Of a stretch of 64,000 nt of DNA, positions 23,834-32,683 are shown piece by piece; the stretch's first letter is position 1, and each line of letters starts with the position of its first letter. Under the pieces are notes generated by a model. It did no database searches, was not told the origin of the DNA, and worked only from the letters and a program-made list of their open reading frames with translations. A program made the position numbers and the translations under genes. The stretch covers positions 372,001 to 436,000 of the forward strand of contig NZ_AMWJ02000004.1 of NCBI RefSeq assembly GCF_000319305.2, in the 5' to 3' direction. Source of the DNA: Pseudomonas bharatica CSV86. GTDB taxonomy: Bacteria; Pseudomonadota; Gammaproteobacteria; Pseudomonadales; Pseudomonadaceae.

Positions 23834-23922
23834 GGGCCTTCCTTAACTATGCGGACTATCCGTGATGCGCTGGCGGGCAATCCGATCCCGGCGCCAGTAC
23901 AAGCCTAAACAAGGAAACACCC

Positions 23923-24981
23923 ATGAGCGCCAGCACAACTGCAACGCTTCGTCACGACTGGTCCCTGGCCGAAGTCAAAGCCCTGTTCCAGCAGCCGTTC
24001 AACGACCTGCTGTTCCAGGCGCAGTCGGTGCATCGGGCGCATTTCGACCCCAATCGCGTCCAGGTTTCCACCCTGCTGTCGATCAAGACCGGTGCCTGCC
24101 CGGAAGATTGCAAATATTGTCCGCAGTCCGGTCACTACAACACCGGCCTGGACAAGCAGAAACTGATGGAAGTGCAGAAGGTGCTGGAGGAAGCCGCCCG
24201 GGCCAAGGCTATCGGTTCCACCCGCTTCTGCATGGGCGCGGCGTGGAAACACCCGTCGGCCAAGGACATGCCCTACGTGCTGGAGATGGTCAAGGGCGTC
24301 AAGGCCATGGGTCTGGAAACCTGCATGACCCTCGGCCGCCTTGACCAGGAGCAGACCCAGGCCCTGGCCGACGCCGGCCTCGACTACTACAACCACAACC
24401 TCGATACCTCGCCGGAGTTCTACGGCAACATCATCACCACACGCACCTACGCCGAGCGCTTGCAAACCCTGGCCTATGTGCGCGACGCCGGGATGAAGAT
24501 CTGTTCCGGCGGCATCCTCGGCATGGGCGAGTCGCTGGATGACCGCGCCGGCCTGCTGATCCAGCTGGCCAACCTGCCGGAGCATCCCGAGTCGGTACCG
24601 ATCAACATGCTGGTCAAGGTCGCCGGCACGCCGCTGGAAAACGCCGAGGAGGTCGATCCGTTCGATTTCATCCGCATGCTCGCAGTGGCGCGGATCCTCA
24701 TGCCGCAGTCCCATGTGCGCCTGTCCGCCGGGCGTGAGCAGATGAACGAGCAGATGCAGGCGCTGGCCTTCATGGCCGGCGCCAACTCGATCTTCTATGG
24801 CGAGAAGCTGCTGACCACCGCCAACCCCCAGGCCGACAAGGACATGCGCTTGTTCGCCCGCCTCGGTATCCAGCCCGAAGCCCGCGAGGAGCATGCCGAC
24901 GAGGTGCACCAGGCGGCCATCGAGCAGGCGCTGGTCGAGCAGAAGAGCAGCGAACTGTTCTACGACGCCGCATCGGCCTGA
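23923..24981 (+). CDS. bioB: Biotin synthase BioB
   Basis: 352 residues. A radical-SAM enzyme that inserts sulfur into dethiobiotin. The 4Fe-4S motif CX3CX2C is seen as CPEDCKYCPQ (about residue 60). Other family blocks include YNHNLDTSPEFY, CSGGILGMGES and GANSIFYGEKLLTT, which contains residues near the 2Fe-2S site. It is preceded by AGGAAACACCC and starts the bioBFHCD run, with only 7 bp between its stop and the bioF start. Confidence 0.98.
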   Translation: MSASTTATLRHDWSLAEVKALFQQPFNDLLFQAQSVHRAHFDPNRVQVSTLLSIKTGACPEDCKYCPQSGHYNTGLDKQKLMEVQKVLEEAARAKAIGSTRFCMGAAWKHPSAKDMPYVLEMVKGVKAMGLETCMTLGRLDQEQTQALADAGLDYYNHNLDTSPEFYGNIITTRTYAERLQTLAYVRDAGMKICSGGILGMGESLDDRAGLLIQLANLPEHPESVPINMLVKVAGTPLENAEEVDPFDFIRMLAVARILMPQSHVRLSAGREQMNEQMQALAFMAGANSIFYGEKLLTTANPQADKDMRLFARLGIQPEAREEHADEVHQAAIEQALVEQKSSELFYDAASA

Positions 24982-24988
24982 GGCCTGC

Positions 24989-26161
24989 ATGAGCTTCGAT
25001 CTTCGCGCGCGCCTCGAACAACGGCGCGCCGCTGACCTGTACCGTCAGCGCCCGTTGCTACAGAGTCCGCAGGGGCCGCAGGTGGTGGTGGACGGGCAAT
25101 CGCTGCTGGCCTTCTGCAGCAACGACTACCTGGGCCTGGCCAATCACCCCGAGGTGATCGCTGCCTGGCGTGCCGGCGCCGAACGCTGGGGCGTGGGCGG
25201 TGGCGCTTCGCACCTGGTGGTCGGCCACAGCACCCCGCATCACCAGCTGGAAGAAGCCCTGGCCGAGTTCACCGGACGCCCGCGGGCGCTGTTGTTCACC
25301 ACCGGCTACATGGCCAACCTCGGCGCTGTCACCGCGCTGGTGGGGCAGGGTGACACCGTGCTGCAGGACCGCCTCAACCATGCGTCCCTGCTGGACGCCG
25401 GCCTGCTCAGCGGCGCGCGTTTCAACCGCTACCTGCACAACAATGCCGACAGCCTCGACAAGCGCCTGGACAAGGCCGAGGGCAACACCCTGGTGGTGAC
25501 CGACGGTGTCTTCAGCATGGACGGCGATATCGCCGACCTGCCCGAGCTGCTCAACCGTGCCCGGGCCAAGGGTGCCTGGCTGATGGTCGATGACGCCCAT
25601 GGCTTCGGTACCTTGGGGCGCAAGGGCGGCGGTGTGGCCGAGCATTTCGGCTTGAGCCCGGAAGAGCTGCCGGTGCTGGTCGGCACCCTGGGCAAGGCCT
25701 TCGGCACCGCAGGCGCCTTCGTCGCCGGCAGCGAGGATCTGATCGAAAGCCTGGTGCAGTTCGCTCGTCCTTATATCTACACCACCAGCCAGCCTCCGGC
25801 GCTGGCCTGCGCCACCCTGAAAAGCCTGGCCCTGCTGCGCGACGAGCACTGGCGCCGCGAGCACCTGGCTGCGCTGATCGCCCAGTTCCGCGGTGGCGCC
25901 GAAGCGATCGGGCTGGAGCTGATGGACAGCTTCACGCCGATCCAGCCGATCATGATCGGCGATGCCGGGCGCGCCCTGCACCTTTCGCGGATGTTGCGCG
26001 AGCGCGGCCTGCTGGTCACCGCCATCCGTCCGCCCACCGTACCCGCCGGCAGCGCCCGCTTGCGTGTAACGCTAACGGCTGCGCACAGCGCCGCGCAGGT
26101 CCAGCTATTGTTGAATGCATTGGCCGAGTGCTATCCGCTGTTGGAGCCTGTCGATGCGTAA
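24989..26161 (+). CDS. bioF: 8-amino-7-oxononanoate synthase BioF
   Basis: 390 residues from ATG 24989 (MSFDLRARLEQRRAADLYR), the start that follows the bioB stop; the open frame extends back into bioB. A PLP enzyme that joins pimeloyl-ACP with alanine. Visible are CSNDYLGLANHPEV, MVDDAHGFGTLG and the Schiff-base lysine in GTLGKAFGTAGAF. The stop overlaps the bioH start region by 8 bp, which suggests translational coupling. Confidence 0.97.
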   Translation: MSFDLRARLEQRRAADLYRQRPLLQSPQGPQVVVDGQSLLAFCSNDYLGLANHPEVIAAWRAGAERWGVGGGASHLVVGHSTPHHQLEEALAEFTGRPRALLFTTGYMANLGAVTALVGQGDTVLQDRLNHASLLDAGLLSGARFNRYLHNNADSLDKRLDKAEGNTLVVTDGVFSMDGDIADLPELLNRARAKGAWLMVDDAHGFGTLGRKGGGVAEHFGLSPEELPVLVGTLGKAFGTAGAFVAGSEDLIESLVQFARPYIYTTSQPPALACATLKSLALLRDEHWRREHLAALIAQFRGGAEAIGLELMDSFTPIQPIMIGDAGRALHLSRMLRERGLLVTAIRPPTVPAGSARLRVTLTAAHSAAQVQLLLNALAECYPLLEPVDA

Positions 26162-26885
26162 CCATCTGATTCTTCTGCCGGGCTGGGGCCTGGGCAGCGC
26201 CGCGCTGGAACCGCTGGCGGCAAGCTTGAGGGCACAGGATGCCGGACTTCGGGTCGAACTGGCGGCCCTGCCCAGCCTGGTCAGCGACGACCCGCAAGCC
26301 TGGCTCGACGAACTGGACCGAAGGCTGCCCAAGGACACCTGGCTGGGTGGCTGGTCGCTGGGCGGCATGCTCGCTGCCGAGCTGGCGGCGCGGCGTGGCG
26401 ATCACTGTTGCGGGCTGTTGACCTTCGCCAGCAACCTCAGCTTCGTCGCCCGCGCCGACTGGCCGGACGGCATGCCGCCGGACACCTTCGAGACCTTCGT
26501 GGACGGCTGTCGCAGCCATACGGCGGTCACGCTCAAGCGCTTCAAGTCGCTGTGCAGCGAGGGGGCCCAGGAGCCGCGCAGCGTACTGCGGCAACTGGGC
26601 ATCGGCGTGCCCGATACCGACCCGGTGCTGCTGGTCAAGGGCCTGGAGGTGCTCGGGCGCTTGGACACCCGTGCGGCATTGCAGGCCTACACCGGGCCGC
26701 AACTGCATCTGTTCGCCGGTTCCGACGAGCTGGTGCCCGTCCAGGCTGCCCGGGCCCTTAGCGAATGGCTGCCGGATGTCGAGGTGGGCTTGGTCGAGGG
26801 TTCCTCCCACGCTTTCATCCTCGAATATCCGCAAGAGCTGGCAGCCAATATCAAGACCTTCCTGCATGAGAGTGGCGATGACTGA
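26154..26885 (+). CDS. bioH: Pimeloyl-ACP methyl ester carboxylesterase BioH
   Basis: 243 residues from ATG 26154 (MRNHLILLPGWGLGSAALE), overlapping bioF by 8 bp. An alpha/beta hydrolase with the nucleophile elbow GGWSLGGML (Ser near 78), an Asp in LFAGSDELVPVQ and a His in EGSSHAFILEY. It removes the methyl group from pimeloyl-ACP methyl ester, undoing the BioC cap. It overlaps the bioC start by 8 bp. Confidence 0.95.
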   Translation: MRNHLILLPGWGLGSAALEPLAASLRAQDAGLRVELAALPSLVSDDPQAWLDELDRRLPKDTWLGGWSLGGMLAAELAARRGDHCCGLLTFASNLSFVARADWPDGMPPDTFETFVDGCRSHTAVTLKRFKSLCSEGAQEPRSVLRQLGIGVPDTDPVLLVKGLEVLGRLDTRAALQAYTGPQLHLFAGSDELVPVQAARALSEWLPDVEVGLVEGSSHAFILEYPQELAANIKTFLHESGDD

Positions 26886-27702
26886 TCTATCCCGACCGGC
26901 CCTGCCCGGCGCCTTGCCCGACAAGCGCCAGGTTGCCGCGTCCTTTTCCCGTGCCGCCGCCAGTTATGACAGCGTTGCCGAGCTGCAACGGGCGGTAGGC
27001 AGCCAGTTGCTGGAGCGTGTGCCGCAGGAACTGGTGCCCCGTTGCTGGATCGATCTCGGCAGCGGTACCGGGTACTTCAGCCGGGCGTTGCAGGGGCGTT
27101 ATGCCGAGGGAGTCGGTGTGGCGGTGGATATCGCCGAAGGCATGCTGCGCCATGCCCGCGATGCAGGGGGCGCGGCGTATCACGTCGCTGGCGATGCCGA
27201 GCGCCTGCCGCTGCGCCCGGCCTGCGCCGACCTGGTGTTTTCCAGCCTTGCGGTGCAATGGTGCGCGGATTTTCGCGCCGTGCTGGGCGAGGCGCGACGG
27301 GTGCTGCAACCTGGCGGCGTACTGGCGTTTTCCAGCCTGTGCGTGGGTACCTTGCAGGAGCTGCGGTCGAGCTGGGAAGCGGTGGACGGCCTGGTGCATG
27401 TCAATCGTTTCCGCCGCTTCGAGGATTATCAGCGCCTGTGCGGCGCGAGCGGGCTGGAGGTGCTCGACCTGCACGCGCAACCCCATGTGCTGCACTACCC
27501 TGATGTGCGCAGCCTGACCCACGAACTCAAGGCCCTTGGCGCGCACAACCTCAATCCCGGGCGTCCCGCCGGGCTGACCGGGCGGGCGCGGATGCAGGGC
27601 TTGCTGCAGGCTTACGAGCGGTTTCGCCAGGCGCAGGGCCTGCCGGCGACCTACCAGGTGGTCTATGGCGTTTTGCGCAAGCCGCTGACGGAAGGGGAGT
27701 GA
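26878..27702 (+). CDS. bioC: Malonyl-ACP O-methyltransferase BioC
   Basis: 274 residues from ATG 26878 (MTDLSRPALPGALPDKRQV), overlapping the end of bioH. A class-I SAM methyltransferase with motif I WIDLGSGTGYFSRAL and the following acidic loop VAVDIAEGM; DLVFSSLAVQWCADF is typical of BioC. It methylates malonyl-ACP so that fatty-acid synthesis can build the pimeloyl chain. bioD starts 1 bp after its stop. Confidence 0.96.
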   Translation: MTDLSRPALPGALPDKRQVAASFSRAAASYDSVAELQRAVGSQLLERVPQELVPRCWIDLGSGTGYFSRALQGRYAEGVGVAVDIAEGMLRHARDAGGAAYHVAGDAERLPLRPACADLVFSSLAVQWCADFRAVLGEARRVLQPGGVLAFSSLCVGTLQELRSSWEAVDGLVHVNRFRRFEDYQRLCGASGLEVLDLHAQPHVLHYPDVRSLTHELKALGAHNLNPGRPAGLTGRARMQGLLQAYERFRQAQGLPATYQVVYGVLRKPLTEGE

Positions 27703-27703
27703 G

Positions 27704-28384
27704 ATGAGCGCGGCCTACTTCATCGCCGGAACCGACACCGATGTCGGCAAGACCACCGTCGCCGCCGGGCTGTTGCACGCGGCGCAACTGGCCGGGCTCA
27801 GCACTCTGGGCGCCAAGCCGGTGGCCTCGGGCTGCGAGGTCACGCCCAAGGGGCTGCGCAACAGCGACGCCCTCGCGTTGATGGCACAGAGCACCGTCAA
27901 GTTGCCTTATGAGCGGATCAATCCCTTCGCTTTCGAACCGGCCATTGCCCCGCACCTGGCCGCGCGGGAGGCCGGCGTCGACCTGAGTGTGGCGGGCCTG
28001 CTCGGACCGATGCGCGAGGTGTTGGCCCAGGGCGCGGATTTCACCCTGATCGAAGGTGCTGGCGGCTGGCGCGTGCCTTTGTCCCATCATGCCAATCTGT
28101 CCGACCTCGCGATCGCCCTGAAACTGCCGGTGATCCTTGTGGTGGGCGTGCGGCTCGGCTGCATCAGCCATGCGTTGCTCAGCGCCGAGGCAATCGCCCG
28201 GGATGGCCTGCAGTTGGCGGGGTGGGTCGCGAACATCGTCGATCCGCGGACCTCTCGGCTGGAAGAGAACCTGGCCAGCCTGGCCGAACGCTTGCCGGCA
28301 CCGTGCCTGGGGCGGGTGCCGAAGTTGAAGATCGCCTCGGCGGAAGCGGTGGCGGAGCATTTGCAGATCGACCTGCTGGACTGA
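27704..28384 (+). CDS. bioD: Dethiobiotin synthetase BioD
   Basis: 226 residues. An ATP-dependent carboxylase that closes the ureido ring of dethiobiotin. The P-loop is FIAGTDTDVGKTTVAAGLL at the N-terminus, with LIEGAGGWRVPL as the second conserved block. It is the last gene of the five-gene bio run and is followed by a REP pair rather than a clear terminator. The tight packing and overlaps from bioB to bioD indicate one operon. Confidence 0.97.
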   Translation: MSAAYFIAGTDTDVGKTTVAAGLLHAAQLAGLSTLGAKPVASGCEVTPKGLRNSDALALMAQSTVKLPYERINPFAFEPAIAPHLAAREAGVDLSVAGLLGPMREVLAQGADFTLIEGAGGWRVPLSHHANLSDLAIALKLPVILVVGVRLGCISHALLSAEAIARDGLQLAGWVANIVDPRTSRLEENLASLAERLPAPCLGRVPKLKIASAEAVAEHLQIDLLD

Positions 28385-28390
28385 CACGGA

Positions 28391-28486
28391 CCCTTGTGGG
28401 AGCTGGCTTGCCAGCGATGAGGCAGGCATGGGCAATGATGTTGTCAGGCCTGGCCCAATCGCTGGCAAGCCAGCTCCCACAAGGGG
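28391..28486. repeat. REP palindrome pair (class A)
   Basis: Two inverted REP arms (CTTGTGGGAGCTGGCTTGCC and its complement) about 45 bp apart, right after bioD. Confidence 0.95.
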
Positions 28487-28613
28487 TTGAGTCGGTCTGC
28501 TAGTTCCTCTCTATTGCAGCAGCCAACCCCATTAGTGTTTTTCAACGGCAATACCTGCCTATCTCTGCTTCAATAGGCCACTGTATTGCCATCCTCTTTT
28601 CTGGAGTTTCGAA

Positions 28614-28910
28614 ATGGAAATCTCGGGCAGTTCCGCATTTTATGCCGGCCTGGGCGCCATTCAGGCCGGACAGCAGCGCGTCGACCAGGCCGCCAGCCAG
28701 ATCGCCAATAACACCGTGGAGCGGTCTGCTACCAGTCAATCCAGCGATTTCCAGGCCGAGCGCCTGCGCGCCGTGGATCGCAGCCAACAGATGGACATGG
28801 CCACCGCCAGCGTCGAGCAGGCCTTGGGCAAGCATCAGGTTGAACTCGGTGTCAAAGTGGCCAAAGCATCGGACGAAATGCTCGGCACCTTGATCGATAC
28901 CTACGCCTGA
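28614..28910 (+). CDS. 98-residue protein resembling a minimal flagellar rod/hook protein
   Basis: The frame begins at ATG 28614, preceded by TTTCTGGAG. The first 35 residues (AFYAGLGAIQAGQQRVDQAA then SQIANNTV) look like the N-terminal helix of flagellar rod and hook proteins, whose pattern is GL.a.q.rld..a.NiAN.nT. The last 30 (VEQALGKHQVELGVKVAKAS then DEMLGTLIDTYA) look like their C-terminal helix (..aq.ayeaN.kvi...demlgtli). The large central domain is absent. No flagellar gene adjoins it. I know no named function; a conserved Pseudomonas protein of this size often sits between bioD and the acyl-CoA dehydrogenase. Confidence 0.78.
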   Translation: MEISGSSAFYAGLGAIQAGQQRVDQAASQIANNTVERSATSQSSDFQAERLRAVDRSQQMDMATASVEQALGKHQVELGVKVAKASDEMLGTLIDTYA

Positions 28911-29172
28911 GGCGCGACGCCTCAGGCTTCATCTTTCTCCCCTACGCTTTATGCATCAGCGCCTTGGCTTTCCTGCCAGGCGTTCGGCTACCCGCTGCTA
29001 AGACTTTTCCTACGCTCGTAGTTCGTCTGAACGATGGCAGAAGTGTCATTGGCCGGGTGTTGACAAGGCATGGTCGTAAACGTATGTTTCAAACAATCGT
29101 TTGACCCCAAGGCCGAACTGCTCGGCGTGGTCTTTCAACCCAACCAGGATTCATCAGCAGAGGTTCATCGCT
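28911..29172 (+). promoter_or_regulatory. Sigma70 promoter and PsrA-type operator before the acyl-CoA dehydrogenase
   Basis: A consensus -35 TTGACA (29060-29065) and -10 TATGTT (29083-29088) are 17 bp apart. The perfect palindrome TCAAACAATCGTTTGA (29089-29104) follows immediately and matches the PsrA site pattern (G/C)AAAC-N4-GTTT(G/C). Fatty-acid-responsive repression of the downstream dehydrogenase is the likely outcome. The rest of the stretch shows no gene. Confidence 0.75.
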
Positions 29173-30978
29173 ATGCCTGACTACAAAGCCCCCTTGCGTG
29201 ATATTCGTTTCGTCCGTGATGAACTGCTCGGCTATGAAGCGCACTATCAGAGCCTGCCGGGTTGCCAGGACGCCACGCCGGACATGGTCGACGCCATCCT
29301 CGAAGAGGGCGCCAAGTTCTGTGAGCAGGTGCTGGCCCCGCTGAACCGCGTGGGTGACCTGGAAGGCTGCACCTGGAGCGAATCCGGCGTTAAGACCCCG
29401 GCCGGCTTCAAGGAAGCCTACAAGCAGTTCGTCGAAGGCGGCTGGCCGAGCCTGGCCCATGACGTCGAGCACGGCGGCCAGGGCCTGCCGGAGTCGCTGG
29501 GCCTGGCCATCAGCGAGATGGTCGGCGAGTCCAACTGGTCGTGGGGCATGTACCCGGGCCTGTCCCATGGCGCGATGAACACGCTTTCCGCCCACGGTAC
29601 CGCCGAACAGCAGCACACCTACCTGAGCAAGCTGGTGACCGGCGAATGGACCGGCACCATGTGCCTGACCGAACCGCATTGCGGTACCGACCTGGGCATG
29701 CTGCGTACCAAGGCCGAGCCCCAGGCCGACGGTTCCTACAAGGTTACCGGCACCAAGATCTTCATCTCCGCCGGTGAGCACGACATGGCCGATAACATCG
29801 TCCATATCGTCCTGGCCCGCCTGCCCGATGCACCGGCCGGCACCAAGGGCATCTCCCTGTTCATCGTGCCCAAGTTCCTGCCGAACGCCGAAGGTGGGGT
29901 GGGCGAGCGCAACACCGTTACCTGCGGTTCCATCGAGCACAAGATGGGTATCCACGGCAACGCTACCTGCGTGATGAACTTCGACGCGGCCACCGGCTTC
30001 CTGATCGGCCCGGCCAACAAGGGCCTGAACTGCATGTTCACCTTCATGAACACCGCTCGCCTGGGTACCGCGCTGCAAGGCCTGGCCCACGCCGAGGTGG
30101 CGTTCCAGGGTGGCCTGAAATATGCCCGCGACCGCCTGCAGATGCGCTCGCTGACCGGCCCGAAAGCGCCGGACAAGGCGGCCGACCCGATCATCGTCCA
30201 CCCGGACGTGCGGCGCATGCTGCTGACCATGAAAGCCTTCGCCGAAGGTAACCGGGCGATGGTCTACTTCACCGCCAAGCAGGTGGACATCGTCAAGTAC
30301 AGCCAGGACGAAGAAGAGAAGAAAAAGGCCGACGCCCTGCTGGCCTTCATGACCCCGATCGCCAAGGCGTTCATGACCGAAGTCGGCTTCGAAGCGGCCA
30401 ACCACGGTGTGCAGATCTACGGCGGCCACGGCTTCATCGCCGAGTGGGGCATGGAGCAGAACGTACGCGACAGCCGTATCTCCATGCTGTACGAAGGCAC
30501 CACCGGCATCCAGGCCCTCGACCTGCTGGGCCGCAAGGTACTGATGACCCAGGGCGAAGCGCTGAAGGGCTTCACCAAGATCGTGCACAAGTTCTGCCAG
30601 GCCCAGGAAGGCAACGAAGCCGTCAAGGAGTTCGTCGAGCCGCTGGCCGCGCTGAACAAGGAATGGGGCGAACTGACCATGAAGGTCGGCATGGCCGCCA
30701 TGAAGGACCGCGAGGAAGTGGGTGCCGCCTCGGTGGACTACCTGATGTACTCCGGTTATGCCTGCCTGGCTTACTTCTGGGCCGACATCGCCCGCCTGGC
30801 GGCCGAGAAACTGGCTGCCGGCACCAGCGAGGAAGCTTTCTACACCGCTAAGCTGCAGACCGCGCGCTTCTACTTCCAGCGCATCCTGCCGCGTACCCGC
30901 ACCCATGTGGCGACCATGCTCTCGGGCGCGAACAACCTGATGGCAATGGACGAAGAGCACTTCGGCCTGGCGTACTGA
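29173..30978 (+). CDS. Acyl-CoA dehydrogenase (FadE-type, PA0506-like)
   Basis: 601 residues from ATG 29173 (MPDYKAPLRDIRFVRDELL). A flavoprotein that oxidises fatty acyl-CoA to enoyl-CoA in beta-oxidation. The acyl-CoA dehydrogenase blocks are GTMCLTEPHCGTDLGMLRT (FAD/substrate region), GSIEHKMGIHGNATCVMNF and the C-terminal YEGTTGIQALDLLGRK. The length, N-terminal DYKAPLRD and C-terminal extension place it in the long-form family with its paralogue at 32684. A terminator follows 20 bp after the stop. A PsrA-like operator precedes it. Confidence 0.95.
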   Translation: MPDYKAPLRDIRFVRDELLGYEAHYQSLPGCQDATPDMVDAILEEGAKFCEQVLAPLNRVGDLEGCTWSESGVKTPAGFKEAYKQFVEGGWPSLAHDVEHGGQGLPESLGLAISEMVGESNWSWGMYPGLSHGAMNTLSAHGTAEQQHTYLSKLVTGEWTGTMCLTEPHCGTDLGMLRTKAEPQADGSYKVTGTKIFISAGEHDMADNIVHIVLARLPDAPAGTKGISLFIVPKFLPNAEGGVGERNTVTCGSIEHKMGIHGNATCVMNFDAATGFLIGPANKGLNCMFTFMNTARLGTALQGLAHAEVAFQGGLKYARDRLQMRSLTGPKAPDKAADPIIVHPDVRRMLLTMKAFAEGNRAMVYFTAKQVDIVKYSQDEEEKKKADALLAFMTPIAKAFMTEVGFEAANHGVQIYGGHGFIAEWGMEQNVRDSRISMLYEGTTGIQALDLLGRKVLMTQGEALKGFTKIVHKFCQAQEGNEAVKEFVEPLAALNKEWGELTMKVGMAAMKDREEVGAASVDYLMYSGYACLAYFWADIARLAAEKLAAGTSEEAFYTAKLQTARFYFQRILPRTRTHVATMLSGANNLMAMDEEHFGLAY

Positions 30979-30994
30979 GTCATCCGCTTCAACG

Positions 30995-31029
30995 AAAAAC
31001 GCCTGCCCTTACCGGCAGGCGTTTTTTTT
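30995..31029 (+). terminator. Rho-independent terminator after acyl-CoA dehydrogenase
   Basis: Stem ACGCCTGCC / GGCAGGCGT (30999-31007 and 31014-31022) with loop CTTACC, followed by a T8 run. Confidence 0.92.
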
Positions 31030-31046
31030 CGCCTTGAAAACCTTCA

Positions 31047-31111
31047 TGGCCTCATCGCTGGCAAGCCAGCTCCCACAGGATTGTGGGAGCTGGCTTGCCA
31101 GCGATGAGGCC
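31047..31111. repeat. REP palindrome pair (class A)
   Basis: GGCCTCATCGCTGGCAAGCC and inverted copy with a very short loop between the two arms, directly behind the terminator at 31029. Confidence 0.95.
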
Positions 31112-31276
31112 AGTACAGACACCACACCTCCGCGAATTGATCCAGCAAATGAGCTTCAAGCTCCAGCCCTTTGGTGCCGTTAAATAAATTGGCGCCAAAA
31201 TTTCATCTATTCATGTGCATTATCGATACAGTAAAGGCACAATGACATTATCGATCTGCTGGATCGGAGAGTTCCC

Positions 31277-32560
31277 TTGTTTCGTTTGTCTGCTGTACGC
31301 CTGAGTCACTTCCTCCCCGGGGCCTTCCTCCTGCTGTCCGGGCTCGCCGCCGCCTACGTGCGCGATCTGTCGGTGTTCTTCACCTCGCTGTTCAACGTCC
31401 TGCCCACCCTGGTGCTGCTGCTCGGCGGCGCCTACTGCGCGGTGTATCGCCGGCAGCGCGAGCTGTTCCTGATGATCACCGTGTACATCGCCTACTACCT
31501 GCTGGATACCCAGACCGACTTCTACCGCGACCACGGCCGCGTGCGCGAGGACGCGGCCGTGGTGTTCCACCTGGTGTGCCTGCTGCTGCCGATGCTGTTC
31601 GCCCTGTTCGGCGCCTGGCAGGAGCGTACCCATCTGTTCCAGGACATGGTGGCGCGCTTCGCCGTGCTGCTGGCGGTGGGCAGCGTGGCGCTGGGCCTGG
31701 AGCAGAGTTACCCGCAGGCACTGCTGAACTGGCTGGCGGAAATCCGCTGGCCGGCGCTGCATGGGCAGTGGATGAGCCTGATCCAGATGTCCTACCCGGT
31801 GTTCTTCCTAGCCTTCGTGGTGCTCGTGGTGCAGTACCTGCGCGAGCCACGGCCCTTGCATGCGGCGCAGATCATCGGCCTGGTCGGGATCTTCTGGATG
31901 CTGCCGCAAACCTTCATCCTGCCGTTCACCCTGAACATCATGTGCAGCCAGGTGATGCTGATGATCGCTGCGTCGGTGTCCCACGAGGCCTACCAGATGG
32001 CCTTCCGCGACGAGCTGACCGGCCTGCCCGGGCGACGCGCGCTGAACGAGCGCATGCAGCGCCTGGGGCGCAACTACGTGCTGGCGATGACCGACGTCGA
32101 CCACTTCAAGAAATTCAACGACACCCATGGCCACGATGTCGGCGACCAGGTGCTGCGCCTGGTAGCGAGCAAACTGTCCAAGGTCACCGGCGGCGGTCGC
32201 GCCTATCGCTACGGTGGCGAGGAGTTCTGCCTGGTTTTCGCTGGCAAGACCCTGGAAGAGTGCATCCCGCACCTGGAAGCCGTGCGCGAGATGATCGCCA
32301 ACTACGCTATCCAGCTGCGCAACCAGGAGAGCCGCCCGCAGGATGACCAGCAGGGTCGCCAGCGCCGCGGCACGGCGGGCAGCGGCAGCGTGTCGGTGAC
32401 GGTCAGCGTCGGCGTGTGCGAGCGCCAGCCCGAGCACCGCACCCCCGATGAAGTGCTCAAGGCCGCCGACCAGGCGCTCTACGCAGCCAAGGGTGCGGGG
32501 CGTAACTGCGTGATGGCCCATGGGCAAAGAGAGAAGCGGGGAGCCTTGCGCGTGGCGTGA
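31277..32560 (+). CDS. Membrane-bound diguanylate cyclase (GGDEF)
   Basis: 427 residues. About eight hydrophobic segments fill residues 10-235 (for example FLPGAFLLLSGLAAAYV and LVVQYLREPRPLH). The C-terminal GGDEF domain (about 245-420) shows DVDHFKKFNDTHGHDVGD and the active-site motif YRYGGEEFCLVF, so it should make c-di-GMP. The usual RxxD inhibitory site five residues before GGEEF is absent (TGGGRAYRY), so product inhibition is probably lost. A Gln/Arg-rich insert (QDDQQGRQRRGTAGSGS) precedes VSVTVSVGVCER. It sits between two paralogous acyl-CoA dehydrogenases; the link is unexplained. The start at 31277 (TTG) is preceded by GGAGAG. Confidence 0.9.
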   Translation: MFRLSAVRLSHFLPGAFLLLSGLAAAYVRDLSVFFTSLFNVLPTLVLLLGGAYCAVYRRQRELFLMITVYIAYYLLDTQTDFYRDHGRVREDAAVVFHLVCLLLPMLFALFGAWQERTHLFQDMVARFAVLLAVGSVALGLEQSYPQALLNWLAEIRWPALHGQWMSLIQMSYPVFFLAFVVLVVQYLREPRPLHAAQIIGLVGIFWMLPQTFILPFTLNIMCSQVMLMIAASVSHEAYQMAFRDELTGLPGRRALNERMQRLGRNYVLAMTDVDHFKKFNDTHGHDVGDQVLRLVASKLSKVTGGGRAYRYGGEEFCLVFAGKTLEECIPHLEAVREMIANYAIQLRNQESRPQDDQQGRQRRGTAGSGSVSVTVSVGVCERQPEHRTPDEVLKAADQALYAAKGAGRNCVMAHGQREKRGALRVA

Positions 32561-32683
32561 CCGAAACTGACTTATCGGTCTTTAGATGACCCTATGTGTC
32601 GCAAAAGTTGTTCGGTTACACTCCAAGACCTTAGTACCGGTCCCTTGCGGGATTGCCCACGACTCAAGGTGTGAGAGGTTGCC

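Noticed and set aside
29089..30960. 623-codon minus-strand frame opposite the acyl-CoA dehydrogenase
   Set aside because: Mirror of the codon pattern of the real gene; no recognisable motif.
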